Below are positions 1-10,029 of a DNA stretch of 64,000 nucleotides, one piece after another (position 1 is the stretch's first letter; every line of letters begins with the position of its first letter). This DNA is from Desulfovibrio sp. (GTDB lineage Bacteria > Desulfobacterota > Desulfovibrionia > Desulfovibrionales > Desulfovibrionaceae). The translations under genes and the position numbers were made by a program. The notes beneath the pieces are model-generated. The model was not told where the DNA came from. It worked only from the letters and a program-made list of their open reading frames with translations, and searched no databases. The stretch lies in NCBI GenBank assembly GCA_030145055.1, contig JAQYWK010000002.1, forward strand, positions 620,001 to 684,000. Reading direction: 5' to 3'.

Positions 1-1128
1 AACCTGTACCAATATACAATTCAGGCCCCGGACCAAATGGAGCTATTCGACATTGCTCCTCAGTTTGAGATGGGTCTTCACAAAATTCCATTCTTGACCG
101 GGGTAAACTCTGATCTACTTGATAATAATCCAGAGCTTTGGGTCAAAATTGATAGAGACAAAGCGTCCTATTATGGTGTCACAGCTCATGACATTGAGAA
201 CACCCTTAACTCAGCATATTCGGAGCGTAAAGTCTCAACCATTTACGGAGATACGGACCAGTACTGGGTTATTCTTGAAGTGCTTCCATTCCATAAAAAA
301 GATCCGCGCAATCTGATGAAACTGCATGTTAAAAGCAAAAACGGAAAGCTTGTCCGCCTTGATAACATTGCCTCTTTTGAAGAAAAACCGGGGCCATTGC
401 AGGTTAACCACACAGGCATGCTGCCTTCGGTTACATACTCATTTAATATAGCCCCCGGCTTTTCATTAAGTGACGCAACAACGGCCATCAACGCGCTGGC
501 ATTAGACACCTTACCAGATACAGTTGTTTCAAACTTTGAAGGAACTGCCGACGAATTCCAGAAATCCATGAGCAGCGTTTTCTTCCTGCTGATAATTGCG
601 ATATTTATTATCTTCATTATTCTTGGGATTCTGTACGAAAGTTGGATTCAACCAATTACCATTATCTCAGGACTTCCATCTGCTGCAATCGGCGGTCTCT
701 TAACCCTGACATTATTCGGTAAAGATCTCGATCTATTCGGCGTGGTAGGGGTTATCATGCTGATTGGTATCGTTAAGAAGAATGCAATCATGGTAGTTGA
801 CTTCGCACTTGAGGCTGAGGAGAAAGACAACCTCACACCTGAACAGGCGGCGATTAAGGGATCTCTTGAAAGGTTCAGACCAATCATGATGACCACCATT
901 GCAGCCATCGCAGGCGCAATGCCAATTGCTCTTGGACTCGGAGCCGGGGCGCAGGCAAGACAGCCTATGGGTCTTGCAATCGTAGGCGGACTTATTCTCT
1001 CGCAGGTAGTAACGCTTTATCTAACCCCTGTGTTCTACACATACATGGATACCTTCCAGAAGTTCCTCTACGAAAGAGGCAGAGCTAAACGCGACCTTCT
1101 CGGAATCCCGCATAAACACGACAAATAA
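1..1128 (+). CDS. RND-family multidrug efflux permease, C-terminal part (5' end outside window)
   Basis: Inner-membrane pump of the AcrB/MdtB (HAE1) class, which exports drugs or toxic compounds with proton motive force and works with a periplasmic adaptor and an outer-membrane channel. The frame is open from base 1, so the gene starts upstream; about 375 of the usual ~1030 residues are visible. They hold the end of the second porter domain, then the last membrane helices: the stretch FQKSMSSVFFLLIIAIFII, the segment ESWIQPITIISGLPSAAIGG, and GVIMLIGIVKKNAIMVVDFA, the conserved TM10-11 signature of the family. The product ends HKHDK-stop and is followed at once by a strong terminator. The adaptor gene is presumably upstream. 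Substrate cannot be predicted. The family call is firm; the subfamily is not. Confidence 0.93.
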   Translation, partial: NLYQYTIQAPDQMELFDIAPQFEMGLHKIPFLTGVNSDLLDNNPELWVKIDRDKASYYGVTAHDIENTLNSAYSERKVSTIYGDTDQYWVILEVLPFHKKDPRNLMKLHVKSKNGKLVRLDNIASFEEKPGPLQVNHTGMLPSVTYSFNIAPGFSLSDATTAINALALDTLPDTVVSNFEGTADEFQKSMSSVFFLLIIAIFIIFIILGILYESWIQPITIISGLPSAAIGGLLTLTLFGKDLDLFGVVGVIMLIGIVKKNAIMVVDFALEAEEKDNLTPEQAAIKGSLERFRPIMMTTIAAIAGAMPIALGLGAGAQARQPMGLAIVGGLILSQVVTLYLTPVFYTYMDTFQKFLYERGRAKRDLLGIPHKHDK

Positions 1129-1166
1129 AAAAAAGGGGAAAGCTTAATAAGCTTTCCCCTTTTTTT
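1129..1166. terminator. Bidirectional rho-independent terminator
   Basis: A 15- to 17-bp inverted repeat (core GGGGAAAGCTT / AAGCTTTCCCC) with an A-run on the left and a T-run on the right. It starts directly after the RND stop codon. It can serve the plus-strand RND gene and also the minus-strand gene ending at 1235. Confidence 0.9.
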
Positions 1167-1234
1167 ATACTCCGTCATTTATGAACCAGACGAGACATCA
1201 ATTCCCAACTTCAATTTCTGGTCATAATTTCATG

Positions 1235-4219
1235 CTATTCACACTCTTTTAGCAAGCAATATTCACTGCTTCCCTTTACTGGCAGGACAACACCCTGCGA
1301 AGTTCTACCGTCGACTTTAATACCTAAAGGAGCTGGTAATCTTATATGATTTACATACACTCCCTCTTCCACAACTGGCTGTTCGGAAAACCATTCCCAA
1401 TCCATTTTATTGTCAGCTTTATCAGACACCATGAAGTAGTTTATACCAAGTGTCGTGATATTGTGGAAAAAGTGTGACCCCTGAGAAGGCTCTACCTTAA
1501 GGCTTTCAACCGAAGTTTCGACTATTGCTGAAACCCCTGAAATGTCGGGCCACTCAACCGGAATCCCAAGCCAGTGGTCAGCAGAACCCCAGCGGCCCGG
1601 GCCGGCTAAAAGATATTTGCGGTTTTTCTTCATCAGCTTGCCATTAAACTTAGCTATCTCAAGCGCAATTTCACGAGACTTTGCAATATCAAAAACATCC
1701 GGCCTGACTATAAGAATATCCTCAACATCATTCTTCTCAGAATTACCAAGAGCATGACTTGAAATACAGACTGCCCGTTTAAGATCTTCATCAGTGATAT
1801 TAACATGATTCAAATCTGCCCGAGCACTCATAGGCCGAACCTGCAGAAGGTTAAATTCGGGCTTGCGACCATCATCATACATATTAATGCAAAATTCTAT
1901 TTCAACAGGTCCACCCATACCGTTCTCAGCAAGCTGCAGGACATCTTTCAAAACAGACGAAAGCGGAATAGATTTATGTTTTAGCACTGGCGCAAACAAG
2001 ATAACTTTAGGCCCCGGTATGAAGGCAGTGTCCCTGATGCGACCTTCTTGAGCATCATAAGTAGATGCAAGCATCTGAACAGGCGGGATATCTTCGAAGT
2101 CTGCGATATTCAGCTTCTCTAGATTAGCACCTTCATGCAGCTCTCTTATTTCGCTGCCATCCATTTTAAGTCCGTAAAATGTAGTTTGCGCATTTTTCAG
2201 CGAATCCGCAATTGTCGGACATTGCGGAAGAACTTTAGGATAGCGCGGAGAAAATCGTATGCATTGCTCACCGTCAACAACAGACTTACCAATCCCTAGT
2301 GCGATTGATGCGACCCCATGTTCCGGTTTCATTTTCCCAAATGGGTAGTAATTGTAGGACTGACCGACTCCTGAAATGGCAGGGAAAAAGTAATCACCGT
2401 ACTGCTGTCCAGCGACCTTTTGAATAATTACTGCCATTTTTTCTTCATCAGTGCGCTGGTTCACGCGCCGCGAAAATGATTTTGGAGCTTTATAATATGT
2501 TGATGCCCATACAAGTTTAATTGCTTCTACAAGCTGCAAAAGTCTTTTCTCGAGATCAGGATGATCATTTGAAATCATGTAAGTACTATATAACCCTGCG
2601 TACGCCTGATACTGGGCATCTTCAAGTAAACTGGAAGAGCGAACTGACAGCGGATATTTAACCTCATGCAAATACGCCCAAAGCTGTGCTTCAATCCAGC
2701 CGGGAAAGAATGCATCGGAAAAGATTTGCGCAACCTCTTTATCATCCACATCGGCCGAAGCAAGATAGGACAGGTTATTCATTTCCATGAAATCATCAAA
2801 GCCAGATGTTCCGATAGTCAAAGTCGTCGGAGCAAATATTTTCATTTCCGAATGCTTTTCATGCATCCACGAATTACGATTAAGCATTGAACAAATAAAA
2901 GCCAATCCACGAGCCTTGCCGCCAAGAGACCCAGATCCAATTTTCAGAAATTCTGTCTGTGGATCAAAGTCCTTAGGATTAAAAGAAACAAGAACTCCCT
3001 GTTGCCTGCGCCTGCGTCTGGCAGCAACAAGCTTTAATAAATACTGGCGGTGCGATTCAACATCGGTAAAATCAATTTCCTTTAATGGTCGTATTTTATT
3101 CGCTAGCCTGATTTCCGTTCTTGCATAAAACCAGCGGGAGAAATCATTCTTTTCACAATGCCGTTCAAAAATATCTTGCGGAATATTACGAAGAATTTTT
3201 TCCAATGAATACAAACTTGATGCTCTGGATATTTCATTTTCATCCAAATCACGAAACACAAAGTCCCCGAATCCAAGATGCTCGGTAACGAAACTTCTCA
3301 CTTCCGACATCAAATCTGGTGAATTTTTATCAACAAAGTATGCTGGAATTGCCACAGCCCGCTCTGCATTATCAGGTTCATTGCTAGCTAGCAGTAGTGG
3401 AATATCTTCCCTTTGCGCTTTAATTTCCTTCAAAAGTTCTATTCCAGAACTGCCATATAGTTTGCCATCTTTAGGAAATCTGACGTCAGAAATGACTCCG
3501 AGGATATATGGTTCATATTTTTTAAACAGTTCTAATGCATGTTCATATGTACTAGCGGTCAGGATTTTAGGGCGGGCACGCATGGTCAAAAGCCTGTGCT
3601 CAGAGTTCAAACCCTCCTCAAGTAATGCCTGAGTCTGCCGGACAAGTTCTTTATAGAGGATAGGTAAAAAGGAGGCCAGATACCTAGGCGAATCCTCAAC
3701 AACAATGATCACTCTAATACCGACAGCTTCAGTATCGTGCTCAACATTTAGCAAATCTTCCAGATTCTTAACCATTGCAACCAGTAGCTCTGCATCACCG
3801 GACCATACAAATTCGCGGTCGACTCCGTACATATGCTCAATATCAGAAGATCCTACCTGACGATGACTAAGCATCGCAACCGGAAGTCCCGGCACTTTAT
3901 CTTTGATTCTTTTGCCCATATCAAAACAATTCATATTAGAGAGATGAGGCATGATGATTACTAGGTCGAAACAGTTGCAACCTAAAACATCGAGAGCCTC
4001 ATCAATATTTGAAACCCACGTCAGCCTTGGAGGACTACTAAGATTCAGCCCCCGATATTCGCTGACAATCCTTTCTGAAATTTTGCTATCTTCTTCCATA
4101 ACCCAAGCATCATAGGGACTGGATATCAAAAGGATCTCTCTAACTTTAACCTGCATTAGGTCATGATAGAGACTAAATTTACGAGCCTGCTTCCCTGCAA
4201 ACATGAACTGGTTTACCAT
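1235..4219 (-). CDS. Two-receiver PEP/pyruvate-binding (PEP synthase N-domain-like) protein
   Basis: Large (994 aa) cytoplasmic protein fusing signalling receiver modules to the ATP-grasp-like PEP/pyruvate-binding domain of PEP synthase and pyruvate phosphate dikinase. The first ~150 residues look receiver-like, but the expected phospho-acceptor Asp after DLVII is Met. The second receiver (about residues 170-310) keeps an acidic pair in VVEDSP, the acceptor Asp in ISDVRFP, a Ser switch residue and the Lys in VDKNS. The C-terminal ~550 residues contain LSVRSSSLLEDAQYQAYAG, typical of the nucleotide-binding domain. I see neither the swivelling phosphohistidine domain nor the TIM-barrel of a full PEP synthase, so the substrate is unknown. 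Start: a longer frame opens with TTG at 4279, inside the gdhA terminator; ATG 4219 has GGCGGA six bases upstream. It lies downstream of gdhA, same strand. Confidence 0.8.
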   Translation of the reverse strand: MVNQFMFAGKQARKFSLYHDLMQVKVREILLISSPYDAWVMEEDSKISERIVSEYRGLNLSSPPRLTWVSNIDEALDVLGCNCFDLVIIMPHLSNMNCFDMGKRIKDKVPGLPVAMLSHRQVGSSDIEHMYGVDREFVWSGDAELLVAMVKNLEDLLNVEHDTEAVGIRVIIVVEDSPRYLASFLPILYKELVRQTQALLEEGLNSEHRLLTMRARPKILTASTYEHALELFKKYEPYILGVISDVRFPKDGKLYGSSGIELLKEIKAQREDIPLLLASNEPDNAERAVAIPAYFVDKNSPDLMSEVRSFVTEHLGFGDFVFRDLDENEISRASSLYSLEKILRNIPQDIFERHCEKNDFSRWFYARTEIRLANKIRPLKEIDFTDVESHRQYLLKLVAARRRRRQQGVLVSFNPKDFDPQTEFLKIGSGSLGGKARGLAFICSMLNRNSWMHEKHSEMKIFAPTTLTIGTSGFDDFMEMNNLSYLASADVDDKEVAQIFSDAFFPGWIEAQLWAYLHEVKYPLSVRSSSLLEDAQYQAYAGLYSTYMISNDHPDLEKRLLQLVEAIKLVWASTYYKAPKSFSRRVNQRTDEEKMAVIIQKVAGQQYGDYFFPAISGVGQSYNYYPFGKMKPEHGVASIALGIGKSVVDGEQCIRFSPRYPKVLPQCPTIADSLKNAQTTFYGLKMDGSEIRELHEGANLEKLNIADFEDIPPVQMLASTYDAQEGRIRDTAFIPGPKVILFAPVLKHKSIPLSSVLKDVLQLAENGMGGPVEIEFCINMYDDGRKPEFNLLQVRPMSARADLNHVNITDEDLKRAVCISSHALGNSEKNDVEDILIVRPDVFDIAKSREIALEIAKFNGKLMKKNRKYLLAGPGRWGSADHWLGIPVEWPDISGVSAIVETSVESLKVEPSQGSHFFHNITTLGINYFMVSDKADNKMDWEWFSEQPVVEEGVYVNHIRLPAPLGIKVDGRTSQGVVLPVKGSSEYCLLKECE

Positions 4220-4251
4220 TGCCATTCCGCCCGAATTAAAAATTATTCCAT

Positions 4252-4289
4252 AAAAAAGGGCGAAAAGCGAAAAACGCAATCCGCCCTTT
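4252..4289 (-). terminator. Rho-independent terminator of gdhA
   Basis: Read on the minus strand: AAAGGGCG, an inner GCG/CGC pairing, CGCCCTTT, then a run of six T. It follows the gdhA stop by about 60 bp. It also overlaps the upstream extension of the next gene's reading frame, which argues against the TTG start at 4279. Confidence 0.8.
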
Positions 4290-4351
4290 GGGTGTAGCTA
4301 TGTAACCATTCTAGATCTCATACAAGATCATGAATTAATTTACCGTAGAGA

Positions 4352-6043
<1,692 letters not shown>

Positions 6044-6072
6044 TTGACAAGAAGTAAATGCTCATTTACAAA
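6044..6072 (+). promoter_or_regulatory. Sigma70-type promoter of the symporter leader
   Basis: TTGACA at 6044-6049, a 17-base spacer and TACAAA at 6067-6072. Transcription would begin near 6079, about 240 bases ahead of the first coding sequence, which leaves a long leader RNA. Confidence 0.55.
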
Positions 6073-6078
6073 CTTACT

Positions 6079-6223
6079 CAATGAACACCAACAGCCCAAT
6101 ATTTCTATTTTTTAGCTTTTTTATATTTACCAGCCCTGTGGCTTGGTGGTGTTCACTCGCGTAAATGCAATTTGAAAGAGTTTTCACCCAAGGCCGCAGG
6201 CTCCAAGCTCGCGGCCTTTTTTT
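6079..6223 (+). ncRNA. Structured leader RNA or small RNA ending in an intrinsic terminator
   Basis: The transcript from the predicted start would open with GAACACCAACAGCC (6082-6096 region), able to pair imperfectly with GGCTTGGTGGTGTTC at 6140-6155. It ends in a strong terminator: AAGGCCGC (6190-6197), a 13-base loop, GCGGCCTT and a T-run to 6223. The terminator lies about 95 bases upstream of the accessory-protein start. This is the layout of a transcriptional attenuator or riboswitch, or of a free-standing small RNA. I do not recognise the family. Confidence 0.45.
6190..6223 (+). terminator. Intrinsic terminator inside the symporter leader
   Basis: An eight-bp GC-rich stem (AAGGCCGC / GCGGCCTT) followed by seven T. 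No protein gene precedes it on this strand, so it most likely ends or attenuates the leader transcript. Confidence 0.8.
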
Positions 6224-6317
6224 ATGCCGTCGTCCTAATTTGAGCCTGCCAATTGAAAATGAAACTTTATTCGAAACAATTTGGTTTTTAAAAAAATAAC
6301 ATTTTGGGGGTATCATC

Positions 6318-6476
6318 ATGATGTTAGGCTTAGGAAGTGTCGAGATCGCAATGGTCTTCTGGCTGTGCCTGCTTGCTTCACTTGGATGTGTTGTTTACGG
6401 CATTCTCAACTGGAACAAAAAAGGTAAACCAGATGCAACGGCAATAACTATTGATGTCAAGAAAGGAGACAAATAG
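6318..6476 (+). CDS. Small accessory membrane protein of the sodium:solute symporter
   Basis: A 52-aa protein too short for usual gene calls. It begins MMLGLGSVEIAMV, has one hydrophobic segment (about residues 8-31, containing FWLCLLASLGCVVYGIL) and a short polar tail ending KKGDK. GGGGG lies seven bases before the ATG. Its stop codon TAG is directly followed by the symporter ATG (TAGATG), so the two are translationally coupled. Small single-helix proteins in this position are known as symporter small accessory proteins; the role in folding or activity of the transporter is inferred from linkage. Confidence 0.87.
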   Translation: MMLGLGSVEIAMVFWLCLLASLGCVVYGILNWNKKGKPDATAITIDVKKGDK

Positions 6477-8075
6477 ATGGTTACTAAAATTGTCATTATC
6501 TCCATTTACCTCGCAGTAATTTTCTACCTTGGTTTTAAAGGCTGGCAGTCCACCAAGAAATCCACCGATTACATGCTTGCCGGCAGGCAGATGAATCCTT
6601 TCATCATGGCAATGTCATACGGTGCAACTTTCGTATCCACTTCAGCCATCATTGGTTTCGGCGGTGCAGCCGGACTTTTCGGATTTCCACTTCTATGGCT
6701 CACACTTGCCACAATCGTAGTTGGAGTTTTTATCGCAATGGTCTTCTTTGGAAAAAGAACCAGGCGCATGGGACTCGCACTAGAAAGTCATACCTTCCCC
6801 GAGCTTCTCGGACGACGTTATGATTCCAGATTCATTCAGGGTTTTGCAGGCGGAATCATATTCCTTTTCATCCCAATCTATGCGGCAGCAGTTCTTATCG
6901 GAATCTCTCGCATGATGGAAATTTCATTCGGTATCCCTTACGGTACAGCTCTAATCATCATTAGTTTGATTCTCGCTGTCTACGTTATAACAGGCGGCAT
7001 GAAAGCCGTTATGTATACCGACGCATTTCAGGGATTAATCATGGCAGTCATGATGATAATCCTCCTTGTCGGAACATACGTAATACTTGGCGGCGTAACA
7101 GAAGCTCATCAGACCTTAACGGACATGATGAATCTGATGCCGGAAAAACTCCAAAAAGGTGGGATGATAGGCTGGACGCAAGGAGCGCATTTCGGGACTC
7201 CTCTCTGGCTCGTCATATACACAACCATCGTTTACGGTGTTGGTGTCGGAGTTCTTGCTCAACCACAGCTTGCAGTTAGGTTCATGACTGTACCATCAGA
7301 CCGCGAACTTAACCGCGCAGTTCTATATGGTGGAATATTCATTCCGCTCATGACTGGTGTAGCTTTCACAGTTGGCGCGCTTTCCAACGCTGTTTTCTAT
7401 AAGTCAGTCGGTAAAATATCCATAGCAGTTGCTGGCGGAAACATGGATAAAATTATCCCCATGTACATTGAGCAGATGATGCCTTCATGGTTCTCATCTC
7501 TATTCCTCTTAGCAATGCTCGCCGCTGGTATGTCGACTCTATCCTCACAATACCACGTAGGCGGAACAGCTCTAGGTAGAGACTTCTTCGAAAGATTCGT
7601 AAAAGTTTCCAGCGAAAAATCCGTTAAAATCACCCGCATCGGTGTAGCAATAACACTACTTGCAGCCATCGCATGGGCATGGGTTCTCCCACCGTCCATC
7701 ATAGCACGCGCTACGGCATTCTTCTTCGGACTCTGTGCCGCTTCCTTCCTTCCAATATACCTTCTTGGGCTGTACTGGAAAGGAATGACAAAACGGGCTG
7801 CAAAGATTTCGCTAGTTGGCGGATTCAGTGCCTCTATGTTCTGGCTTCTCTTCGTTCATGCGAAGGAAGCAAAGGTTATCGGACTTTGTAAAGCTCTGAC
7901 AGGTCAGGACACACTTGTTAGTTCCGCAACCAAAGGATCATGGGTTTGGTTACTACAGTGGGTTGACCCCAACGTAGTTGCACTGCCAATATCCCTTCTG
8001 CTTGCAATCGGAGTAGCGCTTATAACCGCTAAAATGGACAAAGAGCACCTAAAACTGTGTTGGTCTAATATATAA
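6477..8075 (+). CDS. Sodium:solute symporter (SSS family)
   Basis: Inner-membrane carrier of the SSS family (PutP/PanF/ActP type), coupling Na+ entry to uptake of an organic solute. At 532 aa with about 13 predicted helices it has the family's full length. The first sodium-site region is visible as SYGATFVSTSAIIGFGGAAG, followed later by VYVITGGMKAVMYTDAFQG, the family signature. ATG at 6477 is preceded by AAAGGAG inside the accessory gene. Substrate is not identifiable: proline, pantothenate, acetate and other carboxylates are all carried by relatives. The terminator-bearing leader suggests control before the coding region. Confidence 0.9.
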   Translation: MVTKIVIISIYLAVIFYLGFKGWQSTKKSTDYMLAGRQMNPFIMAMSYGATFVSTSAIIGFGGAAGLFGFPLLWLTLATIVVGVFIAMVFFGKRTRRMGLALESHTFPELLGRRYDSRFIQGFAGGIIFLFIPIYAAAVLIGISRMMEISFGIPYGTALIIISLILAVYVITGGMKAVMYTDAFQGLIMAVMMIILLVGTYVILGGVTEAHQTLTDMMNLMPEKLQKGGMIGWTQGAHFGTPLWLVIYTTIVYGVGVGVLAQPQLAVRFMTVPSDRELNRAVLYGGIFIPLMTGVAFTVGALSNAVFYKSVGKISIAVAGGNMDKIIPMYIEQMMPSWFSSLFLLAMLAAGMSTLSSQYHVGGTALGRDFFERFVKVSSEKSVKITRIGVAITLLAAIAWAWVLPPSIIARATAFFFGLCAASFLPIYLLGLYWKGMTKRAAKISLVGGFSASMFWLLFVHAKEAKVIGLCKALTGQDTLVSSATKGSWVWLLQWVDPNVVALPISLLLAIGVALITAKMDKEHLKLCWSNI

Positions 8076-8103
8076 GCTTTACGATCACAGATACCATCCA
8101 AAT

Positions 8104-8150
8104 AAAAAGGTCCGAAATTCTGCATCAGCAAAATTTCGGACCTTTTATTT
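8104..8150. terminator. Bidirectional rho-independent terminator
   Basis: Inverted repeat AAAAGGTCCGAAATT / AATTTCGGACCTTTT with A- and T-runs on both sides, placed between two convergent genes. Confidence 0.9.
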
Positions 8151-8166
8151 TAATCAATGATCAGGA

Positions 8167-8787
8167 TTACTTTTTTTTCATTTTCAATCTATTTTCAGTC
8201 TTAGGCATTCTTTTTAGTTCTATCTTATTGATAGGAGGCAACGAGCAAGATTCACTACAGCAAGTACCCTGCAAAAATCCTGTATAAGTGTAGAAAATAC
8301 GTTCAATCTTAGTTCTTCTTTCAGCAGGAAGCGGCTCTCTTTTATAATCAGCCACCATATTAAGAAGATCCTTATAACCAGGAATTGACCTCATGCCATG
8401 CGCAAGAGTTTTTCCCGAAATAGCATCAAGCAGAAACGCATCCATCGAGTCCGTAATAACTACATATGGAACAGGGCCACCCTGAAATAACTTACCCGCG
8501 CAAACAGCTTCTCGCTCGTAACTACCTACATCTCCAGCGCAGAACATAACGAGAAGAATAGGAAAGCCTGCCGTATCGGAAACGACCAGATCAATCATGC
8601 GGCACATTTCCGCACCATCAATATTAAAGCATAGATCGATTTTCGCTTTTAGTGATTCTTTAGGATAACCGTGCTCTTCCACAAGTATCTTAGCTAGAAC
8701 CTGACGAAACTCTTCATATGTAGTTTCATCCAACTCTTCGCCGCTCAGGTAATCTCTTAGAGTTCCGCCCATGCTAACTTCATGCAT
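8167..8787 (-). CDS. HsdR N-terminal-like (PD-(D/E)XK fold) domain protein, catalytic site apparently lost
   Basis: A 206-aa soluble protein resembling the free-standing HSDR_N_2 domain, the nuclease-fold module at the start of type I restriction subunits. The helix-rich start (YEEFRQVLAKILVEEHGYP), the strand RMIDLVVSD and the strand ILLVMFCAGDVGSYEREA fit the domain. Where active relatives have E-x-K (as in VECKA), this protein reads MFCAG, so both the Glu and the Lys look replaced. No methylase, specificity or helicase gene is nearby, so it is not a restriction system. The tail contains CCSESC and a very basic end. Start ATG 8787 has GGAG six bases upstream. Function unknown. Confidence 0.65.
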   Translation of the reverse strand: MHEVSMGGTLRDYLSGEELDETTYEEFRQVLAKILVEEHGYPKESLKAKIDLCFNIDGAEMCRMIDLVVSDTAGFPILLVMFCAGDVGSYEREAVCAGKLFQGGPVPYVVITDSMDAFLLDAISGKTLAHGMRSIPGYKDLLNMVADYKREPLPAERRTKIERIFYTYTGFLQGTCCSESCSLPPINKIELKRMPKTENRLKMKKK

Positions 8788-8981
8788 TCAAATCTCCATA
8801 ATATATTTTCGCACCTAAATTAAGTTCACGTTACTAAGATATAAGCACATTAAATTCTAATGCAACCATCCTCTCCTAAAAATATCATTAAATACAATAG
8901 CAAATGCAATTCAAGAACCGATAATGCGCTTCAAAAAGAGAATATTATTTAAGAAACAATACCGACAACCAATATTACAAC

Positions 8982-9011
8982 TTGACAATCAACTTGTCGT
9001 AATTATATATA
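8982..9011 (+). promoter_or_regulatory. Promoter with overlapping dyad (candidate MarR operator)
   Basis: TTGACA at 8982-8987 with a TATATA-type -10 element near 9004-9011. The inverted repeat GACAA-N5-TTGTC (8984-8998) overlaps the -35 box and spacer. The second gene of the transcript encodes a MarR-type regulator, so autoregulation through this dyad is plausible. Confidence 0.5.
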
Positions 9012-9045
9012 GATTGAAACAACAACTACAACCAAGAAGGATACA

Positions 9046-9540
9046 ATGAGAAATCAAACCACACTCAACGTCAATGATAAGGATTCCGCTGGCGTGCAAA
9101 TTATGCCACCATCTGTTTTCCTCAGTTGTCTGATAATTGGCATCTGCCTTGAGCTACTTTTTCCATGGACAATTATGCCTGGAAACTGGTTCACACTATC
9201 CATCATAGGAATAATTATTCTCGCATTAGGTGCTACCTTCATGATGTGGGGGCATGGACGCTTTCATTCACTGGGTGTCAACGTGCCTACGAACATGCCT
9301 GTATCACGACTGGTAACAGATGGAGCGCATAAATACAGCCGCAACCCTATGTATACAGGATTAATTTCAATTATATTGGGAATGGGAATTGCGATAAACA
9401 GCGTATGGGGACTAATCGCAGTCTTGCCAATGGCCTTATATATTTCGTACTATGTCATCCCCAAAGAAGAAGCGTATCTTATCAGAACTTTTGGTGAAGA
9501 TTATGAAAAATATTGCAAAAACGTACGGAGATGGTTTTAA
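9046..9540 (+). CDS. Isoprenylcysteine carboxyl methyltransferase / PEMT-family membrane methyltransferase
   Basis: A 164-aa integral membrane protein with about four to five helices. The C-terminal signature of the ICMT/PEMT family is clear: KYSRNPMYTGLI followed by EEAYLIRTFGEDYEKYCKNV, the SAM-binding and catalytic face in relatives. The bacterial members' substrates are mostly unknown; lipid or small-molecule methylation is possible. Start ATG 9046 follows AAGAAGGATACA. It is co-transcribed with the MarR gene, whose start lies just after its stop, so its expression is probably controlled by that regulator. The family is well supported; the substrate is not. Confidence 0.8.
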   Translation: MRNQTTLNVNDKDSAGVQIMPPSVFLSCLIIGICLELLFPWTIMPGNWFTLSIIGIIILALGATFMMWGHGRFHSLGVNVPTNMPVSRLVTDGAHKYSRNPMYTGLISIILGMGIAINSVWGLIAVLPMALYISYYVIPKEEAYLIRTFGEDYEKYCKNVRRWF

Positions 9541-9542
9541 TT

Positions 9543-9995
9543 ATGAAAAAAAACAATTCATCAGGTGCTGAGTTACATACTTTATTCAAAGAAATAATTC
9601 ATATGGAAGCTATATTATCCGAAATCATAGATGAAGTTCATGAAAAAGCGGGCATGCGCACCTCCCAAATCAGGCTGGCAAACACGCTTCTAGAACTTGG
9701 TCAGACAACTGTCCCCGACATTGCTTACACTATGAAGACATCACGCCAATTCGTACAGACTGTAGTCAATGAACTGGAAAAACTAAATATAATCAAATTC
9801 ATAGAAAATCCACGTCACAAACGATCCAAGCTAATTAAACTAACGGACAATGGTCAAAATATTCTGAGACAGGTTCGAAAAAATGAAGAAGAAATAATAC
9901 TACGATTATTACCTGACATAGATACAACAGGAGTCAAAGCAGCCTATGAATTGCTAGCAATTATCCGTGAAAAATTAGTACCAGAAGGCACGTGA
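9543..9995 (+). CDS. MarR-family transcriptional regulator
   Basis: A 150-aa dimeric winged-helix DNA-binding protein. The central part shows the MarR fold: RTSQIRLANTLLELG, the recognition-helix region DIAYTMKTSRQFVQTVVNEL, and the wing with the usual basic turn NPRHKRSKLIKLTDNGQ. Such proteins usually repress their own operon and neighbouring efflux or stress genes and release DNA on binding a phenolic or oxidant signal. The longest frame starts at a TTG at 9513 inside the upstream gene; ATG 9543, three bases after that gene's stop, is preferred, with GGAG at 9527-9530. The dyad at 8984-8998 is its likely target (inference). Confidence 0.87.
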   Translation: MKKNNSSGAELHTLFKEIIHMEAILSEIIDEVHEKAGMRTSQIRLANTLLELGQTTVPDIAYTMKTSRQFVQTVVNELEKLNIIKFIENPRHKRSKLIKLTDNGQNILRQVRKNEEEIILRLLPDIDTTGVKAAYELLAIIREKLVPEGT

Positions 9996-10029
9996 AGATT
10001 TAAACAGCAGTCAAAAATATACAAGGATG

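Noticed and set aside
4220-4279. N-terminal extension of the PEP-binding protein from a TTG at 4279
   Set aside because: The extension lies inside a rho-independent terminator for gdhA, has no ribosome binding site and reads as a chance hydrophobic stretch.
6074-6319. 81-codon minus-strand frame across the symporter leader
   Set aside because: It runs through the terminator hairpin and promoter; no start support.
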